Positions 25,136 through 33,310 of a stretch of DNA of 41,437 bases are shown in pieces. The position numbers and the translations under genes were made by a program. The notes under the pieces are model-generated. The model searched no databases. It was not told the origin of the DNA and saw only the letters and a program-made list of their open reading frames with translations. This stretch comes from Clostridiales bacterium (lineage in GTDB: Bacteria; Bacillota; Clostridia; Christensenellales; Aristaeellaceae). The stretch covers positions 1 through 41,437 of the forward strand of contig JAAYIN010000066.1 of assembly GCA_012523405.1 (NCBI GenBank). Reading direction: 5' to 3'. Every line of letters begins with the position of its first letter. The stretch's first letter is position 1.

Positions 25136-28100
25136 TCACTCCTTGCAGCGAATTCTAAATGTTTTGATTTCGTAGGGCTTAATGGTAAAGGGAATGCTGT
25201 TATCCGCAAACGAAACGTCCGCCATTTTCTCCTCGACAAGGTTGCATTCCTCGACCGATGCAATGGGCATGTTCCATGTCAGATGGCTTTGGGTGCGTGC
25301 GTTATCCGTTTCATATATGCGCGCGATATATCCGTCTCCGTCCTCCGCCAGCTTGATGGTTTCGAGCATGGCGTTTGCATGTGCGGTCTTTGCAAGAGAG
25401 AACCGCTCTGATGCATTGCCGCCCATTGCCGCGATGGCAGGTTGGTTGAGCTTGTAGGCTTCCAGCACCGTGCCGGCTTGTCTCCAGCCCTCAGCGTGCG
25501 GATAGAGCGCATAGGTGAAGAAATGCTCTTCTTGGTCGGTGGTCAGGTTTGGCTCGATGCCTGATTTGATCAGCGTTAGTGCCATGTTGGAGTCCTTGAC
25601 AGAATGCCCGTACTTGCAGTCGTTGAGCATGCTCACGCCGTAATGACCCTCTGATAGGTCCATCCACTTATGTCCGCAGCTTTCAAAGCGCGCCACATCC
25701 CAGCTCGTGTTTTGATGTACCTTGCGGGTGAGGTTGCCAAACTGGATGTCAAAGGTGGCTTCATCCGTATGCACATCGACAGGGAAATGAACCTTGAGCA
25801 AATGCTGGTGTTCCTTCCAATCGACGTAGGTTTCAAAGTCGATACGGCGGCTATCTGCATAGAAGTGAATCTTCTGGCGGATGAGTGAATTGCTGACTTT
25901 GCGCTCGATCGTAAGCGTTGTGCGCACTGCGCCTTCGTCGATCCATTCCATGCTTTCCAGCTCTAGCACATCCCAGTACTTCTCCGTGTAGAAGATGTCG
26001 ATATCCCAATTATCATAGTAGATGGGTTTATCCTCGTACACGCGCATGAGGTTGCCCTTCTTGCCTTGCTGGAGGACTTCACGGTCGTTTTCCTTATCGA
26101 ACAGGCGAGAGAATAGAGCGTTTTCATCCAATTCGAGGGTATAGTAGGGGGTCTCTAGCTTATGGCTGCCAGTGCGGATGAAAGGCGAGGTGACGCTGAT
26201 GCTATCATGCACAGGCGTATAGGTCGTATAGCCCTTGGAAGGGAGATTCTTGAGGCTGCATACCATACCATCGGCGGTTTTCTCTGCAGGGTAAAGCGAG
26301 CCGTCTGCGCCTTTCAGTGCGGTGAAATCGCTGTCAGCGATCGTAACAACTTCACTTGAGTCAAAGCCCTTGGTATTAAAGACCGTGATGTTCTCGCTTG
26401 CAGGGCAGAGCGCTTCGAAGCGTTCCTGCTGCATGGCTGCGATCTTTTCCTCAAGCTCCGCATACTCGCGCTTGGTGACCTCGTACACCTCTTTGATCGA
26501 TGATCCGGGAAGGATGTCATGGAACTGATTGATGAGCAACACCTTCCACATGGCATCCAAATCCTGCGTGGGATAGGGGAGGGCGGAGACGCTCAGCACA
26601 GACAGCAGCTCCAAATCCATAAGGTGAAGCTCACCCTTGCGGTTGGAGCGCTTGTTGCGTGCCATGGAGGTGTAAGTGCCGCGGTGGTACTCGAAATACA
26701 GCTCGCCTTCCCATGTGAACAGGCGCTTATTATCACCTGCACGCTCAAAGAGCTCGTCAAAGTAGGTGCGGGAGAATGCTTGCCTGACTTTTGGAAGCCC
26801 CGCGATGCCCTTTTCCATACGCGTAGAGGTTTCGAGCATTTCGCGTGTTGGACCGCCGCCGCCATCACCATAACCGTAGGCGACTAAAATATCATTGTTA
26901 ATCGCCTTATCCTGATAGCGGCTCCATCCGCCCATCAGTGCATCGGGGTGCAGCATGCCGTTATAGGTGGTGAAGAAATTCTTCTTTTCATCCTGACCAA
27001 TGCTAACAGTTGTGATCAGGTGCGTGAAGACCTCGGAACCATCGATGCCGCGCCAGTTGAAAGTATCATGGGGAACTTTATTGAATTGATTCCACGCGAG
27101 CTTTGTCGTCATGAAATAGTCAATGCCGCTCTTGCGCATGATTTGCGGCAGTGCGCCCGAATAGCCGAATACGTCGGGCAGCCAAAGAATGCGATTATCT
27201 ACACCGAATTCATCTTTGAAAAAACGTTTCCCGTGGATAAACTGCCTCACAAGGCTCTCGCCTGATGCAAGGTTGCAGTCCGCCTCCACCCACATGCCGC
27301 CTTCCGGTTCCCAGCGACCCTCCTTTATGCGTTCCTTCACCTGCGCATAAAGCTCTGGATAGCGTTCCTTGAGGAATACGTAAAGCTGGGGCTGGGATGA
27401 CATGAACTTATAATTCGGGTATTCATCCATGAGTTTGAGCACCGTCGCAAAGCTACGCCCGACCTTCTCTCGCGTTTGCTCAACCGTCCACCACCAAGCT
27501 ACGTCAATGTGCGTATGCCCGATGCAGCTCGCGATGATCTCGTCATGCCCTGCCAAATCCTCATACAAATGCTTTGCCAAGTAGGCGCGTGCGGCTAGAA
27601 TTGAAGCATCAAACGCTGCGCTATAGGGGGTTCGTAAATCGAGCAGATTGATTGCGTCATTGAGCACACGCTCCAAATCCATGCGCGAGCGGCTTTCGGC
27701 ATCCATACGCGGGAACGCGGACAGCGGCACATTCAGGTCGTAATACAGACCCTCGATTTCAGGATCGATTTCCTGCAAATCAACCAGCAGATTGAACTCC
27801 GAATGCAGCGTGCCCGTATACGATTGCAGCTCAATCAGATGTGTTTCGCCTGCCGCTGCACTTCGCGTCAGCAAAACATCTCTATGATTCATGTCCACCC
27901 CTTGAATCGGTGTGCCGTCAAGAAACAGCAGGAATTGCGGGTTTTTCCCGTCATCCCACTCATCGATTTGAGTGCGCAGATTCATCCACAGGGGTTTGCC
28001 GTCAAAATTGGCGGGGATTTCACACTCTGCCTTAAACCAATAGTGCTTATCCGGTCCATACCAGTGCATCGTTTGGCAATCAAAGGCAGTGAAAGGTGTG

Positions 28101-28237
28101 GGATCATTTTGCGCATCACTTGGATGGATATAGTTCCCCTCTTTGTATTGCCATTGATCAATTGGTGCCTTTTGACGAACTGATAGTTTTTTAAGCTCAT
28201 TACAGATACCTAGAATGCGTTTGTCCAGAAACTCCAC
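25136..28237 (-). CDS. GH38 alpha-mannosidase
   Basis: A 1033-residue enzyme of the GH38 family, without a signal peptide. It hydrolyses alpha-mannosides, such as the alpha-1,2/1,3/1,6 branches of N-glycans, through a zinc-dependent retaining mechanism. Visible marks: the zinc-binding GHTHIDVAWWW near residue 240, the nucleophile Asp (also a zinc ligand) in WLPDVFGYSGALPQ near 354, the GWSRYQDKA and GYGDGGGGPT segments, the QFHDILPGSS motif of the middle domain, and the beta-sandwich C-terminal half. It starts at a GTG with only a weak AAGGG upstream; the first 200 residues form the usual N-terminal domain of bacterial GH38 proteins. The gene is coupled to the GH20-like gene downstream and preceded by a repeat-rich gap. 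Confidence 0.95.
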   Translation of the reverse strand: MEFLDKRILGICNELKKLSVRQKAPIDQWQYKEGNYIHPSDAQNDPTPFTAFDCQTMHWYGPDKHYWFKAECEIPANFDGKPLWMNLRTQIDEWDDGKNPQFLLFLDGTPIQGVDMNHRDVLLTRSAAAGETHLIELQSYTGTLHSEFNLLVDLQEIDPEIEGLYYDLNVPLSAFPRMDAESRSRMDLERVLNDAINLLDLRTPYSAAFDASILAARAYLAKHLYEDLAGHDEIIASCIGHTHIDVAWWWTVEQTREKVGRSFATVLKLMDEYPNYKFMSSQPQLYVFLKERYPELYAQVKERIKEGRWEPEGGMWVEADCNLASGESLVRQFIHGKRFFKDEFGVDNRILWLPDVFGYSGALPQIMRKSGIDYFMTTKLAWNQFNKVPHDTFNWRGIDGSEVFTHLITTVSIGQDEKKNFFTTYNGMLHPDALMGGWSRYQDKAINNDILVAYGYGDGGGGPTREMLETSTRMEKGIAGLPKVRQAFSRTYFDELFERAGDNKRLFTWEGELYFEYHRGTYTSMARNKRSNRKGELHLMDLELLSVLSVSALPYPTQDLDAMWKVLLINQFHDILPGSSIKEVYEVTKREYAELEEKIAAMQQERFEALCPASENITVFNTKGFDSSEVVTIADSDFTALKGADGSLYPAEKTADGMVCSLKNLPSKGYTTYTPVHDSISVTSPFIRTGSHKLETPYYTLELDENALFSRLFDKENDREVLQQGKKGNLMRVYEDKPIYYDNWDIDIFYTEKYWDVLELESMEWIDEGAVRTTLTIERKVSNSLIRQKIHFYADSRRIDFETYVDWKEHQHLLKVHFPVDVHTDEATFDIQFGNLTRKVHQNTSWDVARFESCGHKWMDLSEGHYGVSMLNDCKYGHSVKDSNMALTLIKSGIEPNLTTDQEEHFFTYALYPHAEGWRQAGTVLEAYKLNQPAIAAMGGNASERFSLAKTAHANAMLETIKLAEDGDGYIARIYETDNARTQSHLTWNMPIASVEECNLVEEKMADVSFADNSIPFTIKPYEIKTFRIRCKE

Positions 28238-28303
28238 AGCCGTTCAACCCTTTCGTATGCTTGTTTGTGGTGGGGTACGAGGGGTGCGGGGTACGAGGTA
28301 CGA

Positions 28304-28362
28304 GGGGGAACGATAGGGGCTGCCGCCTCTAGGACCCTGCTTGTGGCTTTGCCCCAAACCCC
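28304..28362. repeat. 59-base direct repeat, copy 1
   Basis: This G/C-rich unit begins GGGGGAACGATAGG and ends GCCCCAAACCCC. It matches copy 2 (28409-28467) at all but one base. It contains the short self-complementary run AGGGGC...GCCCCT in copy 2 (weakened here by the mismatch). It lies between the GH130 and GH38 genes. Just before it is a short tandem of GGGGTACGAGG-like units (about 28272-28307). Confidence 0.85.
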
Positions 28363-28408
28363 ATTTTTAGGGGGTATTTTGTTTGTTAGTTGAGTCGGGG
28401 TGTTTGGT

Positions 28409-28467
28409 GGGGGAACGATAGGGGCTGCCGCCCCTAGGACCCTGCTTGTGGCTTTGCCCCAAACCCC
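28409..28467. repeat. 59-base direct repeat, copy 2
   Basis: Second copy of the unit at 28304-28362, differing by one base, 46 bases away. It ends one base before the GH130 stop codon. Repeats of this type are often scattered through Clostridia genomes; whether this one is so cannot be seen here. Confidence 0.85.
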
Positions 28468-28468
28468 G

Positions 28469-29455
28469 TTATTTAGGATTTTTGATATGGGCTAGCAGAT
28501 CGTCTACAGTCGTGAATGCGATGCCTGTTACTGTGTCTGCGCAGCCGTAATAGATCGTGATGCGGCCTGTATCGGCATCTGCCAGTGCGGCGCAGGGAAA
28601 GACCACATTGGGGACATCGCCGATGCATTCGTACAGTTCGATGGGCGAGAGGATATAGTCATTGGAGCGGTATAGTACCTTCCACGGCTCGTTGATATCA
28701 AGCAGTGCGCAGCCCATGCGGTACACATAGCCATTGCAGGTGGTGATCACGCCGTGGTAGATCATCAGCCAGCCTTCATCCGTTTCGATGGGAATAGGCC
28801 CGGGGCCAATTTTGGTGGTCTGCCAGCCAGAGGAATTTCCTGCGATCGTGCCCATCATATAGCGGTGACGTCCCCAGAACTCCATATCAGGGCTTTGGCT
28901 GACAAAGATATCGCCAAAGGGCGTGTGACCGTTGTCGCTGGGGCGGCTCATCATCATGAACATATCATTGATTTTGCGGGGAAACAGAACGCCATTGCGA
29001 TTGAAGGGAAGAAATGCGTTTTCCAGCTGCGTGAAGGTCTTGAAATCAAAGGTATATGCTACGCCGATAGTCGGGCCATGATAGCCATTGCACCACGTGA
29101 TGTAGTAACGGTCTTCCAGAAAACAGACGCGCGGGTCATAACGGAATTCCTTGTGCAGGATTTCGCCGTCTGCACCTTCAAACTCGATGGGGTCATCCTC
29201 GATTGTCCAATTGATCGCATCTTTGCTGCGGCCAAGGAAGATATCCATCGTGATGGAGCGGCTATCGCAGCGAAACACGCCGATAAAGCCATCCTCAAAC
29301 GGAACAACTGCGCTATTAAAGACGCTGTTTGAACGCTTATTGCCATTGCGTCCAATGATGGGGTTGCAGGTATAACGCCATACGGGTGCGGTTTCGTTTG
29401 GTTGTTTATCTTGCCATGGGATATTGGGCAGAGACTGTCCAATGATTTTTGCCAT
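28469..29455 (-). CDS. GH130 beta-mannoside phosphorylase
   Basis: A 328-residue cytoplasmic enzyme of the GH130 family, which cleaves beta-1,4-mannosides with phosphate to give mannose 1-phosphate. The five-bladed fold is visible: CNPIIGRNG with NSVFNSAVVPFEDGFIGVFR; the catalytic Asp region RYDPRVCFLEDRYYITWCNG near residue 108; RNGVLFPRKINDMFMMMSRP; IGPGPIPIETDEGWLMIYHG; and the C-terminal VVFPCAALAD. The subfamily resembles the gut enzymes that act on Man-beta-1,4-GlcNAc, the N-glycan core, or on mannooligosaccharides. Its place between importer 1 and the GH38/GH20 genes favours the N-glycan core. Ribosome site GGAGG is 8 bases before the ATG. Confidence 0.9.
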   Translation of the reverse strand: MAKIIGQSLPNIPWQDKQPNETAPVWRYTCNPIIGRNGNKRSNSVFNSAVVPFEDGFIGVFRCDSRSITMDIFLGRSKDAINWTIEDDPIEFEGADGEILHKEFRYDPRVCFLEDRYYITWCNGYHGPTIGVAYTFDFKTFTQLENAFLPFNRNGVLFPRKINDMFMMMSRPSDNGHTPFGDIFVSQSPDMEFWGRHRYMMGTIAGNSSGWQTTKIGPGPIPIETDEGWLMIYHGVITTCNGYVYRMGCALLDINEPWKVLYRSNDYILSPIELYECIGDVPNVVFPCAALADADTGRITIYYGCADTVTGIAFTTVDDLLAHIKNPK

Positions 29456-29494
29456 AACCGTATCCTCCGTTTTTTGTAACGCTAGACATGAGAT

Positions 29495-29571
29495 TCGCCC
29501 GCGCAGTATCGAATGCCTGCAATGATCTTAAAAATGGCGATCAACTGCGAGTATCGACGCCACGCGGGCGA
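29495..29571 (-). repeat. Long imperfect inverted repeat between genes
   Basis: The outer arms TCGCCCGCG (29495-29503) and CGCGGGCGA (29563-29571) pair perfectly across 59 bases, which contain a further inner stem (GATCATT-like against TGATC). It lies just after the stop of the binding-protein gene and before GH130. It may be a structured mRNA spacer or terminator; no strong T run follows on the minus strand. Confidence 0.55.
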
Positions 29572-29593
29572 TGATTCTATGGGTTAGTCGTTT

Positions 29594-31009
29594 TTATTTT
29601 GCTGCCATGAAAACATCAACCTGAGCCTGTGCTGCGGTGACGATTTCGTCAAAGCCGCCGTCTCTCATTTCAGCCATCATTGCGGGAACTGCGTCCGCAG
29701 GATCAACTGTGCCTGTGAGAAGTTCGCCCTTATAGCGGTTGAAGATCTCGGTGCAGTTTGCGATTTGGTCTGCAACAGCAGCGGTGTCAAAGGTGAAGCC
29801 GAGCAGTACAGAAGGCTGTGCCTGTTCGTTTAGTGCCTTGACTTCGTCCCATTGGTTGAAATCAACGTCGTCGGTGGGGGTAACTTCAAAGAATGTACCT
29901 TGGGTATAGCCAGCCATTGTCCAGTCATAGGTGTTGCGGTGGATGGTGCCAGCATCGGTATAATCCCAGTCAGCGCCTTCAAGGCCGTAGTAGAAGGAGT
30001 CGCGGACATAGGCATCGGTGTTGATCAGCTCAAGAAGAGCAAGTGCCTTCTCGGGATGCTCGGAGTTAACGGATACGCTGTTGAGGGAGCCGCGAACGGT
30101 GTCATTGGAAACGATGGTGTTCTCCCACTGGTAAGCAACTGCGTTAACGCCCATGTTGGGACCCCATGTGGTGAGTGCTGCGCTAGGCCAGCCCTGTGCC
30201 ATGGAGCAAGGCTTGTACTTGTTATCCTCGGGCAGTGTGGCTGCATCGGAGTTGATGATGCCAGCATTGTACCACTCGTGGAACTGGGTCAGATAAGCCA
30301 TGATGTCTTCTTGCTCGAATACAGGAACAACCTTGCCTTCGGTGTCGTTGAAACGAACGCCAACTGCTGATAGACCGCAGCTCATAGAGTCGTATTGATA
30401 GTTTAGGTAGGTTGCGCCGCTCTGGCTGAGCAAGAAAGCAGCGGAATTGGTATCTTCAACGATTTTGGTTAGGATGGGGGTCATTGCTTCGAATGTGGTG
30501 GCTTCGCTTGCATCGATTTCTAGGCGATCAAGCAAATCCTTATCCCATACGATATACTCGGTCTGAGAGCTGTCTTTATAGGTAGGAACAGCATAGATCT
30601 TGCCGTTGATGCGGCATGCATCCCAGTAGCTCGCAGGAATCATAGCCTGAAGCTCGGGTGCAGCGGTTGCCAGCATATCGCCGATGTCCAGATAGGAACC
30701 TAGCAGCGCATCAGCGGTATATACGTCGGAGTTGCCGAAGATGATATCGAAGGGCTCGTTGGTGTTGATGATCACGTTGCGGCGGTTTTCCCAGTCGCCC
30801 CATGATACAACTTCCATCTCGATATTGACGCCGATTTTCTCGCCCAAGTATTCGTCCATCTTGGCTTTCCAAGCGTCGTAGTTTGCGGGCATGCCGCTGC
30901 CGACTGTTGCCCAGCGAATGGTTACAGGAGCTTCCTCAGCGAGGGTGAACGTGCCTCCAAGACCGATGACCAAGCATAGTGTCAATAACATTGCTAGTAC
31001 CTTTTTCAT
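29594..31009 (-). CDS. Sugar ABC transporter binding protein, importer 1
   Basis: A 471-residue extracellular binding protein resembling the YtcQ/LplA branch (DUF3502-type C-terminus). The ATG at 31009 has AAGGAG upstream. The signal peptide LAMLLTLCLVIGLGGTFTLA is followed by EEAPVTIRWATVGSG. No lipobox is present, as in the importer 2 binding protein. Segments such as NEPFDIIFGNSDVY and GKIYAVPTYKDSSQTEY are typical of the fold. It lies 31 bases downstream of its MalG-type permease gene, so the gene order is permease-permease-binding protein, as usual in LplB/YtcP operons. Ligand likely a mannose- or GlcNAc-containing oligosaccharide, judged from the enzymes behind it. Confidence 0.92.
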   Translation of the reverse strand: MKKVLAMLLTLCLVIGLGGTFTLAEEAPVTIRWATVGSGMPANYDAWKAKMDEYLGEKIGVNIEMEVVSWGDWENRRNVIINTNEPFDIIFGNSDVYTADALLGSYLDIGDMLATAAPELQAMIPASYWDACRINGKIYAVPTYKDSSQTEYIVWDKDLLDRLEIDASEATTFEAMTPILTKIVEDTNSAAFLLSQSGATYLNYQYDSMSCGLSAVGVRFNDTEGKVVPVFEQEDIMAYLTQFHEWYNAGIINSDAATLPEDNKYKPCSMAQGWPSAALTTWGPNMGVNAVAYQWENTIVSNDTVRGSLNSVSVNSEHPEKALALLELINTDAYVRDSFYYGLEGADWDYTDAGTIHRNTYDWTMAGYTQGTFFEVTPTDDVDFNQWDEVKALNEQAQPSVLLGFTFDTAAVADQIANCTEIFNRYKGELLTGTVDPADAVPAMMAEMRDGGFDEIVTAAQAQVDVFMAAK

Positions 31010-31040
31010 AACCAAATCTCCTTTTTCGAATATATTTTCG

Positions 31041-31982
31041 TTAGCCCTTCACCGCACCGACCGTCAGTCCAGAAATGAAGTATTTCTGGAAGAATGGGTA
31101 CGCGCACGCGATGGGGATTACGATCACAATAGCGATAGCCATTCGCACGGATTCCGTGGGCATCTGCGTGCGGTACTGCTGGAGGGACAAGCCCGCAGCA
31201 GGGTTGTTGGCTATATAGGTAAGGGTCTTCATCATGTTGTTAAGCAAAGCTTGCAGCGATACGAGTTTTGCGTTTGAAATATAGAGAGAGGATTGAAACC
31301 AGTCGTTCCAGTAGCCAAAGGTGAGGAACAAACCGATGGTTGCAAGCACTGGTTTTGAGATGGGAATGACGATGCTGCTAAATATTCGAAGTTGCGTTGC
31401 ACCGTCGATTTTAGCTGACTCAATCACGCTATCGGGGACGGTTGTGCGGAAGAAAGTCTTACAAATAATGATGTTAAAGGACGAAACGGCAAGCGGTAAT
31501 ATCAAAGAGAGGATATTGTCGCGAAGCCCTAATATGTTCGCGATGACCACGTAGCTTGCGACCATACCACCGTTGAAAATCATGGGGATGAAAACGACCC
31601 ATGTGTAGAAGCCTTTCATCTTAAAATGTGGTCTTGACAGTGCGTAGCCCATGGTGGTTGTTAGGATGAGTCCCAAAATTGTACCAAGGACTGTTACGGT
31701 GACCGAGATGAAGAGCGCATCAAAAATCATACCGCGTTCTCGCCACAGGAATTGATACGCTGCGCCTGAAAACTCCGCAGGCCAGAAGCTGTACCCTACT
31801 TGGCGAATGGAAGCTTCTGATGAAATGGAGATCATAAACACGAAAACCACTGGCAGTATGCACACAAGTGCTAGAATAATGAAAATGATGTTAAATGAAA
31901 TATTGGTCGAGCGTTTGATTCGGTTTAAATTCATCGAATCGGGAATGTGTTTCTTTTTATGGGGTGCTGCAGATATGCTCAT
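31041..31982 (-). CDS. Sugar ABC transporter permease (YtcP/MalG type), importer 1
   Basis: A 313-residue permease with six helices. The first is IIFIILALVCILPVVFVFMIS and the EAA-like docking loop reads ESAKIDGATQLRIFSSIVIP. The end FFQKYFISGLTVGAVKG is the hallmark of the YtcP/LplC branch. I chose the ATG at 31982, with AAAGGA 9 bases upstream, over a GTG two codons earlier. It works with the 33029-32037 permease. No ATPase is encoded alongside. Confidence 0.93.
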   Translation of the reverse strand: MSISAAPHKKKHIPDSMNLNRIKRSTNISFNIIFIILALVCILPVVFVFMISISSEASIRQVGYSFWPAEFSGAAYQFLWRERGMIFDALFISVTVTVLGTILGLILTTTMGYALSRPHFKMKGFYTWVVFIPMIFNGGMVASYVVIANILGLRDNILSLILPLAVSSFNIIICKTFFRTTVPDSVIESAKIDGATQLRIFSSIVIPISKPVLATIGLFLTFGYWNDWFQSSLYISNAKLVSLQALLNNMMKTLTYIANNPAAGLSLQQYRTQMPTESVRMAIAIVIVIPIACAYPFFQKYFISGLTVGAVKG

Positions 31983-32036
31983 ATGCACCGTCCTTTCCTG
32001 CCTCCGCTGCTGTGGATAATAAGCATCACATGCGGA

Positions 32037-33029
32037 TTAAATAATGGCACTTTCGGGATCGACTTTGGACACAATGAAGTTTGCCAGCAGAACCGTGATG
32101 CAGCATGCAACGGATTGGAACATGGATGCGGCGGCGGTTTTGCCGATGGGGGAGTTGCTTTGAAGTGCCATATAAATGTAGGTGTCAAAGGTAGAAGCTA
32201 CCTTGTGCAGAGAATTTGGAACCCCTTGCGTGACTTGGTAGAAAAGACCGAAGTCGGAATAGAAGATGCGCCCCACGTTGAGCAGAAATAGAACAATGAC
32301 GATGGTCTTGAGCAGGGGAAGGGTAATATATTTGGCCTGCTGCCATTTACTTGCACCATCTAGCATGGCTGCCTCGTACAGCGATTGATCCATGCCTGTG
32401 ATGCTGGCGAGGTAAACCACCATGTTATAACCAAGGCTCTTCCAGACCTGCATAAAGACTAAAATAAACGGCCAGTATTGCGCTTTGGAGTACCACATAA
32501 CCTTACTTCCGCCAAAGAACTTGACGATGGTATTTAGAAGACCTCTATCGGGATTTAGGAAACCAAATACGAAATAACTGACAACAACCCAAGACATGAA
32601 GTGGGGGAAGAACATCGCCGTTTGGTACACTTTGGACTTGCGCTTGGAATAAATTTCGTTAATCATGAGTGCAAGGGCGATGGGGAGGACGATGCTCAGC
32701 ACGATGAACACCAGATTATAAAGGATGGTGTTTCTCATGAGCATGGAAAAAGACTTGTTATTGATGAAGAAAGAGAAATTGTCAAAGCCGACCCATTCGC
32801 TGTGAAAAAGATTGTAAAGGAAGCTTTGTTTGGGGAATACGCGGTAATTCTTAAAAGCGATCACAAGTCCAAACATCGGCAGGTAGCAAAAAATCGCATA
32901 CCAGATGAATGTCGGAAAGCCCAGAAGCCCTAGTTCAAAGTCATCTCTTGTCCACTTTGTTCGGGCTTTCTTCTTTACTTGCGGTGCAGTGTGCAAAGCT
33001 GAATTCGTTTGTTGAAGCTGCTGCGCCAT
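32037..33029 (-). CDS. Sugar ABC transporter permease (LplB/YteP type), importer 1
   Basis: A 330-residue permease of the LplB branch. The opening helix is LGLLGFPTFIWYAIFCYLPM followed by FGLVIAFKNYRVF. The docking loop is EAAMLDGASKWQQAKYITLP, and the end NFIVSKVDPESAII is typical of the branch. It is the first gene of the leftward locus, with GGAGG 7 bases before the ATG and palindromic operator-like sites (33049-33062 and 33089-33099) in its leader and promoter, facing the LacI gene. It is thus the likely direct target of LacI repression. Confidence 0.93.
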   Translation of the reverse strand: MAQQLQQTNSALHTAPQVKKKARTKWTRDDFELGLLGFPTFIWYAIFCYLPMFGLVIAFKNYRVFPKQSFLYNLFHSEWVGFDNFSFFINNKSFSMLMRNTILYNLVFIVLSIVLPIALALMINEIYSKRKSKVYQTAMFFPHFMSWVVVSYFVFGFLNPDRGLLNTIVKFFGGSKVMWYSKAQYWPFILVFMQVWKSLGYNMVVYLASITGMDQSLYEAAMLDGASKWQQAKYITLPLLKTIVIVLFLLNVGRIFYSDFGLFYQVTQGVPNSLHKVASTFDTYIYMALQSNSPIGKTAAASMFQSVACCITVLLANFIVSKVDPESAII

Positions 33030-33048
33030 GATGCGCCCTCCAATCTTA

Positions 33049-33062
33049 TTAACATATGTTAA
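33049..33062. promoter_or_regulatory. LacI-type operator in importer 1 leader
   Basis: TTAACATATGTTAA is a perfect 14-base palindrome 20 bases before the importer 1 start codon. A half-site relative, AGTTAACATAC (33089-33099), borders a minus-strand TATAAT box (33088-33083). Together they would let a repressor block this promoter. Confidence 0.6.
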
Positions 33063-33222
33063 CTAACGTTCTTTGTTTGATGATTATAAGTTAACATACA
33101 TTTCGAAAAATATCAAGGGGTTTTTTAGAATAAATGCATATTGTTGATAAAAAATTGTGCCAAACATATAATAATACTTGGAAATACTATCTAATTCGAT
33201 GCTTACTATAAAACACGTGACT

Positions 33223-33237
33223 GTTAACAATGTTAAC
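33223..33237. promoter_or_regulatory. LacI-type operator near the lacI promoter
   Basis: GTTAACAATGTTAAC is a perfect dyad around a central base, sharing the TTAACA/TGTTAA half-sites with 33049-33062. It sits just upstream of the lacI -35 box, suggesting autoregulation or looping between both sites. Confidence 0.6.
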
Positions 33238-33245
33238 TAATTTTG

Positions 33246-33274
33246 TTGACAAACAAAATAGGCTGGTGTATCAT
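33246..33274 (+). promoter_or_regulatory. lacI promoter
   Basis: TTGACA (33246-33251) and TATCAT (33269-33274) are separated by 17 bases. The -35 box lies inside another dyad, ATTTTGTT and AACAAAAT (33240-33247 and 33252-33259). Confidence 0.75.
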
Positions 33275-33310
33275 AAAGATAATTAAAGACTGGAATGAGG
33301 CAAGATACTC

